A DNA stretch of 64,000 nt, from contig CM035164.1 in the NCBI GenBank assembly GCA_020205615.1, positions 118,793,363 through 118,857,362 on the forward strand, in the 5' to 3' direction. Below, one piece after another: positions 44,273-55,577 of this stretch. Source of the DNA: Panax quinquefolius. Taxonomy: Eukaryota; Streptophyta; Magnoliopsida; Apiales; Araliaceae. A program made the translations under genes and the position numbers. Position 1 is the first letter of the stretch, and each line of letters opens with the position of its first letter. Below the pieces are notes generated by a model that was not told the DNA's origin, ran no database searches, and saw only the letters and a list, made by a program, of their open reading frames with translations.

Positions 44273-45490
44273 ATGGAGGATTGGACAGCAGGTTGCATGA
44301 TTAATCTCAAGGCTACAAATTATGCAATTTGGAAGCCAAAAATGGAGGATTTATTTTACTGTAAGGATTTGTACGAGCCACTTGAGAACGATGGAGTTAA
44401 GCCCACAAACAAGAGTGACGCGCAGTGGAACATGATGAACAGGAAGACTATTGGTCTGATCAGATCGTGGATTGATCAAAGTGTGTTTCATCATGTTGCC
44501 ACAGAAACTAAAGCCTATGCACTCTGGCAGAAATTGGAGTCCATGTATGAAAGGAAGACGGCGCAAAATAAAGCTTTTTTGATTAGGAAGCTTGTGAATT
44601 CTAAATTTAAGGATGGAAACTCCGTTGCAGAACACTTGAGTAATTTTTAAAGTTTGATAAATCAGTTGAGTACGATGAAGATGATAATTGACGATGAGAT
44701 GCAGGCTTTGTTGTTGTTGAGCTCTTTGCACGACGATAGGCGGGAGACGTATTTGTTCAGATCGTTGAGTAACTCCGCTCCTAATGGCACGCTGACTATG
44801 GATACAGTTAAAGATAGTTTGTTCAACGAGGAACAGAGGCAAAGAGATACTATGGTGATTAGTGTTGAGTCACAAGTTTTTGTCGCACAGAGTAGGGACA
44901 AAAACAAAGGGAGAAACTCTCCCGAAGATGACAAATCCAGGGGAAGGTCAAGAGATAGAAAATAAGTAATTTGTTTTCACTGCCAGAAGTTGGGTCACAT
45001 AAGACGAGAGTGCAGATTTTTAAAGAAGGTGCAGTCTAAGGAAAAAGATGAGGATAAAGATTCGATTGTGTATCTATCCGACGTTGATGTAGCTATTGTT
45101 TATGATGCTAAACCCAAGTCCCATATTAATGATTGGATTATTGATTCGGGTGCATCGTTCCATGCTACTTCGCGTGGTGAAATCTTCACATCCTACATTA
45201 GTGGTGATTTTGGTCATGTGCGGATGGGAAACGGAAGTGCATCCAAGATTATAGGCATTGGAGATATTTGTTTGGAAACTAACAGTGGTTGCAAGTTGAT
45301 GCTGAGAGAAGTCAGACATGTTCGAATATTCGCTTTTAATTTGATCTCTTTGGTAAGCTTCGATGAGAATGGTTATAAAAGTTACTTTGGTGAAGGTCGG
45401 TGGAAGCTCACAAAAGGGTCTCTAGTGGTGACTAGAGGTAAAAGTGTAGACACTCTTTACACGATGCGCAGCGCATGTGAGAGGTGTTGA
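44273..45490 (+). pseudogene. Copia 2 Gag-protease, one frame with two stops
   Basis: Starts at ATG 44273 (MEDWTAGCMINLKATNYAIW), the UBN2-type Gag: YAIWKPKMEDLFYCKDLYEP, NMMNRKTIGLIRSWIDQSVF, LWQKLESMYERKTAQNKAF. TAA at 44648 and TAA at 44963 are both in the same frame; no frameshift is needed. After the second stop comes the zinc knuckle CFHCQKLGHIRREC (44972-45013), then the protease site WIIDSGASFHATS (about 45135) and VRHVRIFAFNLISLVSF. The frame ends at 45490, before any pre-integrase or integrase. The fact that the frame is otherwise open over 1.2 kb suggests fairly recent loss. Confidence 0.85.
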
Positions 45491-45838
45491 AGATGGGGAG
45501 TTAAGCGAGTAAAAAGGTGGTACAAAGCCGTGTGAGATGGGAGAAAAGCCTTGCGTGAGAACCATGAGAGAAAAGCTCTTCGCTTTAAATGGGTACCAAA
45601 AGTGAAGAAGGAAAGTGATAGCTTCATGACCCGATGTAGGTACAAAGCGGCCAGAATGAATTTGGCAAGCAAAAATCTGTCAAGTTTGAGTTAGATCCTC
45701 CCATTGAGAAGAACCATGCCGATGAAACAAAGCCGGACATGAAGATATTTGAGAATTCCAAGAAACTTGAGTTGAGCCAAGACATCGTTGGAATTAACTC
45801 CAAGTAAGGAGTTGTGGTTAGTGATCCCTCCTCTCATG
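45491..45838 (+). other. Unrecognised internal stretch of copia 2
   Basis: This replaces the expected integrase, RT and RNase H (about 3 kb). Short frames only, for example LRFKWVPKVKKESDS. It may be what remains after a deletion, or sequence taken from elsewhere. No domain recognised. Confidence 0.5.
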
Positions 45839-45840
45839 GG

Positions 45841-45855
45841 TTCGGAGGGGGAGAT
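45841..45855 (+). promoter_or_regulatory. Polypurine tract of copia 2
   Basis: GGAGGGGGAGAT directly before TGTTGGGTGTGG; the same tract as in copia 1. Confidence 0.85.
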
Positions 45856-46487
45856 TGTTGGGTGTGGGTCCTCACCCATGAGATAGAATCCAAGATAGAA
45901 AAGAATTGATTTTATTTGTGAGCAAGTAAGTGGGTTTACTTGATATTAATCTAATTAGAAATTGGGTTAATGGAAGCAATATTGGAATTGGAGATTCCAT
46001 GAAAGGAATCCAAGTTGAAAAATGATTTACTTGTTAGAGTGGTTGGTGACCAAGACAAGGAGACGTGATCCCTAATTTGATTAGGAGAATAAATTGTTTC
46101 TAATCCATAATAGAAATGGATTAAGAAGAGTACTATAAATAAGGCTATGAGGGAGTCTTATTTGATATATGAGATAGAGAAGCTTGGTAGTAAGAAGATA
46201 CCAAAAGAATAAATTGAGAGAATTACTGTTTGTTGTTCGTGGGTATCCGCCATCATCTCCGTTCAATTGAAAGCATGAAGACTTTATTGCTTGGGGTGTT
46301 TTTGGTGGTGAAGTTAATTAGGTTTCTCAACTTAATTAAAGGTAAATTTGTATTATCTCAATTTATTGTGTAACCTCAAGTTTTAAGGCATAAAACTTGA
46401 GAGGATTATTGTAAGCCCATTATTAGTGATATAGTGGAGATTCGGAGTTTGACCCGTGGTTTTTATCTCTTAATTTTAGAGGATTTT
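45856..46487 (+). repeat. 3' LTR of copia 2, first part
   Basis: TGTTGGGTGTGGGTCC to TTTAGAGGATTTT; it continues at 49007. Lacks the (TA)n run of the 5' LTR. Confidence 0.85.
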
Positions 46488-47155
46488 TGTAAGACCCCAG
46501 CTATTATAAATAAAGATGAATTTTCTATAAATATTATTTTTGAATATTATGGAATAAATTTGATATAATGTTATAGTTGTGGGTAATATTTATAAATTTT
46601 GCAAATTATGCAAGTTGTTATAAAATATTCGTTTGGTGGGAAATATTCTTTTGTTAGGAATATTCGTATAACGACTCAATCATTGGTGGACCCCTAATGT
46701 AATTATTGCCGGATCGAGAAAACGATAAAAATATTTTATAAAAATAACTACGGAGGTGTTACCGTTAAAACTGCTGAACTACCCTTGGTGGTAAAAATAA
46801 AGAATACACGTGGTTGCATAATAAAGACACACACAGATTGATTATCGATGCTTACGTGAGAAGTCACTCATTTATGCTCAATTATTGCTATAAAGAATTG
46901 TTGCATCATATTTCTTATATTTGATTCAATTATTGTCACAAGATTATCATCGTATAATATGTTATTATTAATTGAGACGACAAGTTATAAATGATTAATA
47001 ATTGTTGAAAGATTAAAATGTGTTGATTAAAAATAAAATGATTTGTGGTAATATTTATTCAATCCTTAATGTATATAAAGAGTCATTATGAGACGTTTTG
47101 TGGTAAGTTTGATTATTTTATGGGGGCCCATATTTCATCATCTAAGAGTCTCCTC

Positions 47156-47397
47156 GTCAATAGTAATTACCTTTGTGAATAGTAATTACCTTCACAATAA
47201 GTATATACCTTCATCAATAGTAATTACCTTCACATTAATAGTAATTACCTTCGTCAATAGTAATTACCTTTACCAGACGTCAAACCACTCGTTTCACATT
47301 TACAAAGGCCGAACCACTTGTCGTTTCACATTACAAAAGGCCGAACCACTTTTCTTTTCACATCACCACCGTCAAGCCACTTGCCTTTTCACATGGT
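47156..47397 (+). repeat. U3 minisatellites of copy D
   Basis: First block: about six units with AATAGTAATTACCTTC. Second block: about four units of about 30 bp with CCGAACCACTTGTCGTTTCA. Both lie just upstream of the TATA box and are absent in this form from copies A-C. Confidence 0.75.
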
Positions 47398-47419
47398 AGG
47401 TCTTAAGCTAGAAATCTTC

Positions 47420-47427
47420 TATAAATA
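47420..47427 (+). promoter_or_regulatory. TATA box of copy D
   Basis: TATAAATA followed by GAGGCCTAGTGCTTC; same relative position as in the other L copies. Confidence 0.55.
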
Positions 47428-47559
47428 GAGGCCTAGTGCTTCATTATTTTCACTTAATTCATTCAAGCTTTAGAGAGAAAGTATAGAGAGAATAAGAGAG
47501 AAAGAAGAAGAGTATTTTGTTACTACATTCTGCAGCAAAGATTCAATCTCGTTATTATT

Positions 47560-47960
47560 CTTTCTTATTCATGAAGAGAAGCTGTTGTTATTCCATCGCT
47601 TATTATTCTCATTGGAATAACTCAGATACGCGGTTTACCCTATACTTGGTGACATTCTTCTATTATTCTATTGGAACATCCACATCGTGTGTTTTACAAT
47701 GGACTGGTTCCGTCTTTTATTATTATTCTATTGGAACATCCTGCGTCGTGTTTTTTTACACGGATTGGTTCCGCTCTTTATTATTATTCTGTTGGAACAT
47801 CACGTTCGTGTGTTTTACGCCGCACTGGGTTCCATTCTTTATTATTCATTTGAATATCCCGTCATGCGTTTTACTTGGGACCGTTCCGTTATTTATTATT
47901 CGTTGGAATAACTCGCCTGTCAAGGTCTATCGCATGCATGGTGATTTCTTTTGTTATTCC
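47560..47960 (+). repeat. Hairpin-unit tandem array in copy D
   Basis: Units of about 58-64 bp around TTATTATTCTATTGGAACAT, with GTGTTTTACAATGGACTGG-like centres. Pairing is weaker than in the fragments at 2362 and 3486. The open frame across it (47517-48086) is repeat-derived. Confidence 0.6.
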
Positions 47961-49006
47961 ATTCTTTATTATACCCGGTTGGTTAAAACTTTGACTTCTA
48001 TACTCCATGAAATTAGTAGAATATCCTTGATATTTGCGTTTCATCCAAAGATCTTTTCATGGAAATATTCTTCCGATCATTCTTGAATTTTACTCTACAA
48101 AACAAGATCATATCGACAATTTGGACGTTAATAATTCCCGGATAAAATAATTCTTGAACTTGTTTTATTGAATTCTTATATCATTGTCATCATCCTCATG
48201 TTTATATTTTTTTAAAGTCATATGTGGCTGTAGTGCATAGATGGACTTGGTATGATTATGACCGAGAGATTATTCTTGTAATCACGACCGTAATGTTACA
48301 AATGATGTGGTAAAAATCCTCATGGTAGTAGTGCATTGATGGATGATTGTTGGCATGATCATGACCATTAATGAATACACAAATATTCTTCGCCCCGTAG
48401 TGCATGAATAATTGTGGTCGTGATACTAAAGAATATCCTCGCCAGTAGTGCGAGGGGTGATTCGATGATGTGGAATATTTATTAAAGTCGAGTCTCACTA
48501 TAATAAAGTTGATGAAAAACCTTTAAATCATAAAAGATAGTAGATTTTATTTTCTACTTGACTCTTTTAATGGATTGCTTGTTCCACCGCATTAAACTTG
48601 ATGTTTATTATATTTTATCGCTTTAACATCGTTGAAGGCTAATGATAATTTATTCTCGCATTATCTTAGTCATAATGTTTTCATCGGGCTAGTTGAGCTC
48701 ACCTTTCTTTCACCGTTTCTCTCTTGTGAAATGAGAATATAGCCGGGATTTAGTCTGGGAACGGAGTAATGGTCCGAGAGGATAGCATTAGTAGTCCTCA
48801 CTATTCGCGTGAAATATTGTGATAATAATTGTAATGAGGACTCCTTTTGAGTTTGTATAATATCTAGTAGATAATATTTGTATTCAAACTCACGGTTTAT
48901 GTCGATTGTATACGGCATGTTATATTAGTAAGTTGTATTTAAATTCTGTACCATGTATCTGACTACCCAAGATGGGTGATGTATACCTAATTTTGGGGGC
49001 GTCACA

Positions 49007-49156
49007 GTTTTCCACATAAATTTGGTGTCTTGCTTGTGGATGGTTATTTGTTATTTTTGTTCTCATAATTGGTTTTGTTGATTTCATATTTAATTGCACA
49101 AAGACGGAAAAGTAATTCCTGGGATATAGATTATTTTTGACGTACTTTTTCCAACA
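49007..49156 (+). repeat. 3' LTR of copia 2, last part
   Basis: GTTTTCCACATAAATTTGGTG to TTTTTCCAACA, matching 44068-44223 of the 5' LTR. Confidence 0.85.
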
Positions 49157-49651
49157 ATATTGTATTTCCAAAATATTAGAATTTTTTTTTAAAAAAAGGA
49201 AAAAAGTAGTGCATAGCTCCCTTCCTTTGGAGATATATTTTGATTTCTTAAACTTAATTTGTAAATTTAAAATTATTTAGTTTTAATACGAATGATTATA
49301 ATGCAAACTAGCTATAAAGTACTATTATTTATTATATTCATTATTTTTAAAACTATTTTTTTTTGTAAATTAACTCTAAAACATCAAAATGACTTTTTAA
49401 TTTTAGAAGAGAAAGACTATTTATTTTCACCTTATGACCTCATTTCATCCGGGTCGAATACTATATGTTGATGAGATGATTTTCATATATTTTAATATCA
49501 TGTCAATCTAATGTAATCATACTTAACATTAAAGTGAACCACATGTTGGATCAATAAATTAGGTTACGTTATACTACTTCTATTTTTAAAAGATTGTCGT
49601 TTCTAAATAATTGTCGTTATACTACTTTTAAAACGACAATCTTTTAAGAAC
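49157..49651. other. No gene seen; inverted repeat
   Basis: AT-rich. TTAAAAGATTGTCGTTT (49586-49602) is the exact reverse complement of AAACGACAATCTTTTAA (49631-49647), a 17-bp stem that may be one end of a small MITE. Just right of the Sirevirus at 60290-60345 there are also CGTCGCTATAA/TTATAACGAC motifs, so the Sirevirus probably landed in or near this element. Confidence 0.5.
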
Positions 49652-49656
49652 CTCTA
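49652..49656. repeat. 5-bp target site duplication of the Sirevirus (left)
   Basis: CTCTA, repeated exactly at 60229-60233. Confidence 0.9.
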
Positions 49657-51171
49657 TGAAATTTAACTAGGCACACTTAGAAGGGGGGGTTGAATAAGTG
49701 TAGGAGCAATCTATGACCAACTTTTAAAAACTATTAATTTCAGGCTACTAAAATGATTGAAACTGGCCATCAATTAATATAGCCTTTTGAATAAAATACT
49801 TGATGTTAAAGAATTATCTAAATATAATGCAAGTAGTCAAATTAAGATAATTAATTAACTTATGTGATTTTAAAGTAAAGCAAATACTAAAATCAACACC
49901 AAGATTTTTTACGTGGTTCAACTATTACCCTACATGATAATAGCCTAGTCCACGTCCAATACCAACTAGTATTGAGACTCACTTTATTTATTTCTTTATA
50001 AATAAATAAAGATTACAAAACAGATTCTAACAAAAATTAATTAACAATTAATTTTCCTTGAGCTCTCTTGCTCCTTGTGCACCTATGCACTCTTCAAGCA
50101 CCTTTGCTTCCTTGAACCTGTTTGTAACCTTTTTTCTCTAATCCCCTAGGATTAACACCTTTAGACTACACTTAGTCTAAAACAGAAAATTCAATACAAT
50201 ATAGAGGTCTATGATCAATGCAAGAATAATCAATTTAACAATTAAAGGCTCAACTATATGCAATGATCAAGTAGCACAAAATAAGCAATTAATTTCTTAC
50301 CGAATATCACCTCAAATAATACCAGAAATTAAACTGCTTAGCTTCTCAAAAGTTTGCACTTGACAAAATCAGATTGCTTTATAATAATAATCAGTGCAAG
50401 TATAATTCGTGAGTTCTGTATTTTTCAAGATATGCAAACACTAATTTATAGCCCATATAATATTACCGTTAATAAGGATAAGTCTTGTTTATTCAAATAT
50501 TCCAACCAGTATACAACTCTCAACGATTAAAGGTAATACTTATCCAAATAATGCAGACTGTGCTTATATTTAGTGTTTGAGATAAATATAACCAACCCTT
50601 TATATAGATAACCCATTTTCAAGAAATAACTTTGACTTTATCTTTCTCTATTTCCAAGTGGCGTAAGACACCAAAAGGTGTAACAGTCTTTTTTCCTTTT
50701 TCCAATACTCAAGGTTACTCCAATATCCAAGATAATCATTATCATTCCTTGAGACCCGCACATGCAACAAAGTCTAGCTACCATCCTTTAGTTATTCTAA
50801 GAAATCATGATACATGCATACATATCACAATCCACCTTTTTAGCTATATATCCACATGTAATCCAAGTGTGTGAATTAAATATATTTTGCATGCTAAACA
50901 TGTAACATGGATAAAATATTTTTCATAAAATCATTTAAAAACATTTTTCATTTAAGACATATAATAATAATGCAAATAATGTCTTAGAGCCTTTAAATGA
51001 AAAACCAATTATTATGCAATTGACCTTACATTTGATTTTTCCTAGTAAAGAAAAATTCTTCACCCACTTAAAAATGTTCCTTATCATCATACACCTGAAA
51101 TGCCATTAAACAATTTAGCACAATAATAATTCATCATCAAAACTTAAGGATTAAATATGACTAGGTCAATA
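49657..51171 (-). repeat. 3' LTR of the Sirevirus
   Basis: 1515 bp; outer end TGAAATTTAACTAGGCAC as read on the plus strand, inner end GACTAGGTCAATA (one base changed from ...CAACA in the 5' LTR). Aligns along its whole length with 58720-60228. Confidence 0.92.
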
Positions 51172-51186
51172 TTCTCCCCCTTTTTG
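51172..51186 (-). promoter_or_regulatory. Main polypurine tract of the Sirevirus
   Basis: Minus strand AAAAAGGGGGAGAA directly before the 3' LTR. Confidence 0.85.
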
Positions 51187-51520
51187 ATGATGACAACCAA
51201 AAACTTTTAATTCCCATTAACTCCCCCTATGTTCGTGCATATCATATAATTAGCTCCCCCTAAATATATACATTATATCATTTCAGGAATCATAATAACT
51301 AACTGATATTCAAATTTAATTTCAGTAAACTGAAATCTTAAACACCTATTATCTCGGCATGTACATGCAATCATGTTAGTTTCAACATTTATCAAATATC
51401 AAACTTCTAACATAAATTTAAAAACTTTAAACAATCGTCTGTGAAACCACAAATTCAAAAAATTTTAGTCCGAAAATATCCCTATTAAACCCAAAATTTC
51501 TCCCCCTTTGTCATCAACCA
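51187..51520 (-). promoter_or_regulatory. Additional polypurine tracts of the Sirevirus
   Basis: Reversed CTCCCCCT occurs at 51221 (ATAGGGGGAG), at about 51253 (TTAGGGGGAGCTA) and at about 51500 (AAAGGGGGAGAAAT). Repeated PPTs before the 3' LTR are a conserved Sirevirus feature, so this arrangement supports the assignment. 51521-51877 is 3' UTR without a gene. Confidence 0.75.
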
Positions 51521-51877
51521 AAAAGGACAGAGCCGTCATTCGAGTTCTACCACTGCTGCACGTTGAGCATCACGCTTAGTGAAGTAAGGACAATGTTGGG
51601 CACAATGAATCCTCTCAGCAAGGGTAAAATCAGTAGCAAATTGAGGAGGTCTTGGAATGAAAGTCCCAGGGGGTAAGGGTACGTCAAGGAATTCGCTTGA
51701 TACTCTTCCAACCAATGCAAAGTGAACCCATTCCAGATCTTGTAGAATGTTTACTCAGATATGGAGCTTCGATCCCACATCATTGAAACTAAGTTAGACA
51801 TAAACTCTACCAATTCTCCTACCGACATCGATAAACTTGATCTCTCGACTTAACTGACAGGAATTTCGATTAAGCCT

Positions 51878-53221
51878 TCACTGCATAACATCTGCCAAAG
51901 CAGTGGTTTGCAGCTCAAAACCTGCCTGTAAGTCGATAAACTCATCTTCAAGATTTTTATACAGTTTGTTAATCTCGGGAGCACCCAAAGGCAATTTGCC
52001 TTTCTCCAACATAGACATACGGGTGTTAAGGCCCGACATGTCAGATTGCATTTTTTCTTGATTACTCAGTACCAGTTTCAACATGTCAATTATTTCAGAA
52101 AAAGATTGATTATGGAGCTGAACAAGAGAAGATGGAATAAAGATAGGTGGAGCATGAGTCTTAGAAGGAACACGAACAAACAAACCATCAAGTAATAAAA
52201 TACGTGACATTTTCAAAGAAGTAATGCTGATAGAATCAGTGACCGAAACAGAGTTTTCATTTTCAAAAGAAATTTTAAAATGACGAAATAAATTAGTAAG
52301 AGTAGCACTGTAAGGCAAACACGTCTTTGTTTTTCGCAAACATGTGGTCATATGATGAAGCATGAGTTGAGATAAATTAAAAGAAACCCCTCTTAAAATC
52401 ATAGCAATAACTATCAAATCTTGATAGGTAAAATCTGCCCCTCCACTTAAACGAGGCAACAGATTGAATCTAACAAGTTGATGGAGGACACAAGAAATAG
52501 GAGAAACATCAACAGTTTTTGGAGTAAACACATCACTTAACCCAGAATTGTTCATAACAATTTGTAACTGTTCCAGAGGAGTAAAAGGAGAATGAACAGC
52601 ACCTTTCTTTGTAAAAGGACACACACCAGAAGATGGGGTATTTAAAATACTACCAAAATCGATGACCATAAAATATAAAGACTTTCCGTTGACAAAAGAT
52701 GTATAAAAATCCCCATGAAATTCTAAATTTGTATAAAATTGTTGGACAAGTCTAGGATATGCCACAGATGGAGGAAAAAGCATTGACGAAAAACCACAAG
52801 ACTCAAACAGTGGTCTCAAAGGAGATTGTTGAAAACAGATCTGATCAACCGACTTCTCATAGACAAATTGTTTTGGAAAAATTACTATTTTAAAGCGTAC
52901 CTCATACGCATTACTTTGGAAGAAGTTGTCAGGAAGATCAGATGAGAGATTAGGGTTTACTGAAATCGGAGGAGGGGTAATCTCTGGCTTAAAGGATGGA
53001 GTCGTTGGTTGACGTTGCCGAGAAGATCCAGTTGGTTTAGGCAAGGATGGATTGAAAGTAGACTCGTCAGAAGACGAAGAGTCCACGTACTCCGTCTCCG
53101 AGGACACGACCTTCTTCAGTTTCCTTTTCTAGCGAGATGGTCCGGCAGTAGATTGGGGAGGAAGCGACGTCTGATCGTCGTCAGAGTCCATCATCGATCT
53201 CTTATGTGTTCGAGTTCTCAT
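51878..53221 (-). pseudogene. Extra ORF downstream of pol in the Sirevirus
   Basis: Long minus-strand frame. The probable original start is the ATG at 53221 (MRTRTHKRSMMDSDDDQTS), with one TAG at 53131-53129 in the same frame. After that the frame is open for more than 400 codons to the stop at 51878. A basic KRKLKK and Ser/Asp-rich N-terminus is followed by a globular part (residues about 95-330) resembling plant putative transposon proteins: RLVQQFYTNLEFHGDFYTSF, FTYQDLIVIAMILRGVSFNL, CLRKTKTCLPYSATLTNLF. A C-terminal helical part (MLKLVLSNQEKMQSDMSGLN) is likely coiled coil. No signal peptide or membrane segment seen, so I do not call it env. Its role is unknown; it belongs to the extra-ORF class known after pol in Sireviruses. 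Confidence 0.75.
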
Positions 53222-53769
53222 GATGTATGAAGATTATGTAGGAGAAAACAAACGTAAGCAGAGAAAGAGAACAAATAAAAGTCAGAAAGATTTTGAGAAA
53301 TATAGAAAATGGAGAAATAGACAGAAAATTATATATATGAATAGATGCATGTATATATCTTGATGTCTCCCAAGTCGTTACGTCTCCCAATGCTTTACGT
53401 CATCTTGTCTTCTCGTTTTTCAAAACCATTATGAGAGGCGTGTAAGCATACATCTCCCAAGAAAACCCTTTCAGCCGTCTGGTCTTTTCGTTTTTCAAAA
53501 CTAATGATGATATACTCCTTGATTCTAGCGTCCATTAATTAAGGAGATTAGTAGGCAGCCAAAAAGAAACTCACTATTAAATATATCACGCCTACGTTTC
53601 TTAACAGACTTTTCTTTTCGAAAATTAACTATGTCAATTATTTAGAAATCGTGTCCACGATTTAAGGATATTTAATGATCAGCCGAAAACTCATAATAGC
53701 AAATATTCAGATTTTAGCAGTTATTAAGATATGCATGCATAATAGGATAGCATAACTATAAAGCAAAAA
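53222..53769. other. Spacer between pol and the extra ORF
   Basis: No gene. 53340-53480 contains TCTCCCAAGTCGTTACGTCT and a related copy near 53450. A promoter or splice acceptor for the extra ORF could lie here, but none is evident. Confidence 0.45.
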
Positions 53770-54873
53770 TTAAGCGATACACATCCCAAGTTCTCTACGT
53801 AACATGCAAAATCTATCTTCACTCAAAGGTTTAGTAAAAATATCTGCAATTTGATTTTCAGTTGGAATAAAAATTAATTTTATTAAACCTTTTGAAACAT
53901 TGTCTCTTATAAAATGATGCCTAACTTCTATATGCTTTGTACGTGAATGTAATATAGGATTTTTAGATATATCTATAGCACTAGAGTTATCACAATAAAT
54001 AGGCACACAATCACATAATATGTCAAAATCACATAGAGTTTGTCTCATCCATAAAATTTGTGAACAGTAACTTCCTGCAGCTAAGTATTCACCCTCAGTA
54101 GTTGAAATAGCCACTGAGGTTTGCTTTTTACTATGCCATGACACGAGACTTTGTCCCAAGAAAGTACAAGCACCATTCATACTTTTTCTATCAATTTAAC
54201 ATCCTGCATAGTCAGCATCTGAATAGCCAATTAGTTCAAAATGATTGGAAATTAGATAAAACAACCCTAAATTTATTATACCACTTAAATATTTCAAAAT
54301 CCTTTTAACAGCATTTAAATGTGATTCTTTGGGTTTTGCTTGAAATCTTGTACACAGACAAACACTATATATTATATCGGGTCTAGAAGCGGTTAAATAT
54401 AGTAAGCATCCAATCATACCTCGACATTTTGTTATATCTACATCAATACCTTTCTCATCAGTGGTGAGTTTTATTGATGTGCTCATTGGTGTACCTTTCG
54501 AGTTAGATCCTTCAAAGCCAAATCTCTTGAGTAGTTCTTTTATGTATTTGGTTTGATGGATGTAAATTTCATCCTTTGTTTGCTTGATTTGAAGTCCCAA
54601 AAAGTAGTTGAGTTCACCCATTAAGCTCATATCAAATTCTTTATGCATGCACTTGGAAAACCACTCACAAAGGAAATCATTAGTAGAACCAAATATTATA
54701 TCATCTACATATATTTGAACAATAATAATATCGACATTTTTATGCTTAATAAACAATGTAGAATCTATCTTACCTCTAACAAACCCATTTGATAAGAGAT
54801 ACTTACTCAATCTTTCGTACCAAGCTCTTGGAGCTTGTTTCAAGCCATAAAGAGCTTTCTTTAGCTTGTCCAC
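53770..54873 (-). pseudogene. Sirevirus reverse transcriptase C-terminal part and RNase H
   Basis: One minus-strand frame broken by a single TAA at 54198-54196. RT part: MDKLKKALYGLKQAPRAWYE, catalytic IYVDDIIFGSTND, MSLMGELNYFLGLQIKQTKD, RGMIGCLLYLTASRPDI. After YSDADYAGC comes the TAA (where the family has a Lys codon), then RNase H: SLVSWHSKKQTSVAISTTEG with EYLAA, IYCDNSSAIDISKNPILHSR, and TENQIADIFTKPL. It ends naturally at 53770. The D (YSDADYAG), E (TEGEY) and D (YCDNSSA) catalytic residues are present. Confidence 0.9.
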
Positions 54874-55577
54874 ATGATTAGGATACTTTTCGTGTTCGAA
54901 TCCAGGAGGTTGCTTTTTACATATACCTCTTCATTAATGTATCCATTGAGGAAGGCACTTTTTACATCCATTTGATGAAGCTTAAACTTTTTGTAGCAAA
55001 GCAAATGCTAATGTAATTCTAATTGATTCCAATTCTTGCCATCGGGTGCATTAGTTTCTTCATAGTCGATCCCCTCCGTTGATTGTATCCTCGAGCTACC
55101 AATCTAGCTTTGTTATTTAATGATTGTGCCGTGCTCATCAAGTTTGTTCTTGAAAACCCATTTTGTACCAATGATGGAAACATCTTTAGGAAGAGACATA
55201 AGTTCCCATACTTGGCACCTCTCAAATTGTTGAAGTTCTTCTTGCATTGCCAATAGCCAATTCTCATCAATTATAGCATCCTTTGCATTCTTTGGCTCAA
55301 CCTGTGACAAAAATGCAGAGAATGCACAGTGATTTTGTAAACCTCTCCTTATGGTTATACCTTTATTGATATCTCCAATAATATTTTTCGGAGGATGATT
55401 CTTGATGTATCTAGTCGTTTTCGCATTTGGATATTATGCATAACTTCCTCTTGATCATTAGACTCATTTTCAAAGATCCCGCAAATCTTCGTGTTCATGT
55501 TCATGCCGATCATTCATTTCAAAGTTCTTTGAATTTGTTCATCTTGGCCTCATGCTTTTTTGTTCATTTCGATTTCT
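54874..55577 (-). pseudogene. Sirevirus RT N-terminal part (frameshifted)
   Basis: Minus-strand pieces include WLLAMQEELQQFERCQVWEL and IIGTKWVFKNKLDEHGTI (55310-55113), then KARLVARGYNQ in another frame. These are the start of the RVT_2 domain. At least three indels lie between the integrase and the YVDD part. Confidence 0.8.

Larger units (their letters stand above)
46488..49006 (+). mobile_element. Family L solo LTR copy D inside copia 2 LTR
   Basis: 2519 bp, TGTAAGACCCCAGCTATT to TTTTGGGGGCGTCACA. Flanking five bases are ATTTT and GTTTT (one mismatch; the undisturbed copia LTR has GTTTT). It contains U3 minisatellites at 47156-47397, TATA box at 47420, hairpin array about 47560-47960, then the downstream repeats. 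Because it lies inside an unrelated LTR with clean borders, it gives independent proof of the ends of family L. Confidence 0.9.
43413..49156 (+). mobile_element. Copia element 2: short, gag-protease only
   Basis: 5' LTR (43413-44223), PBS, gag, zinc knuckle, protease, a 350-bp unknown stretch, PPT and 3' LTR (45856-46487 plus 49007-49156). The internal region is only 1.6 kb; integrase, RT and RNase H are absent, so it depends on other elements. Its Gag is close to that of copia 1. A family L solo LTR splits the 3' LTR. Flanking five bases (attat, atatt) do not match exactly. Confidence 0.85.

Noticed and set aside
44351..44842. 163-codon minus-strand frame
   Set aside because: Antisense shadow of the copia 2 Gag.
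47517..48086. 189-codon open frame
   Set aside because: Same reason in copy D; the shared reading is due to repeat DNA, not selection.
51878..53107. Envelope gene
   Set aside because: It lies at the env position of Sireviruses, but no signal peptide, membrane helix or cleavage site is seen.
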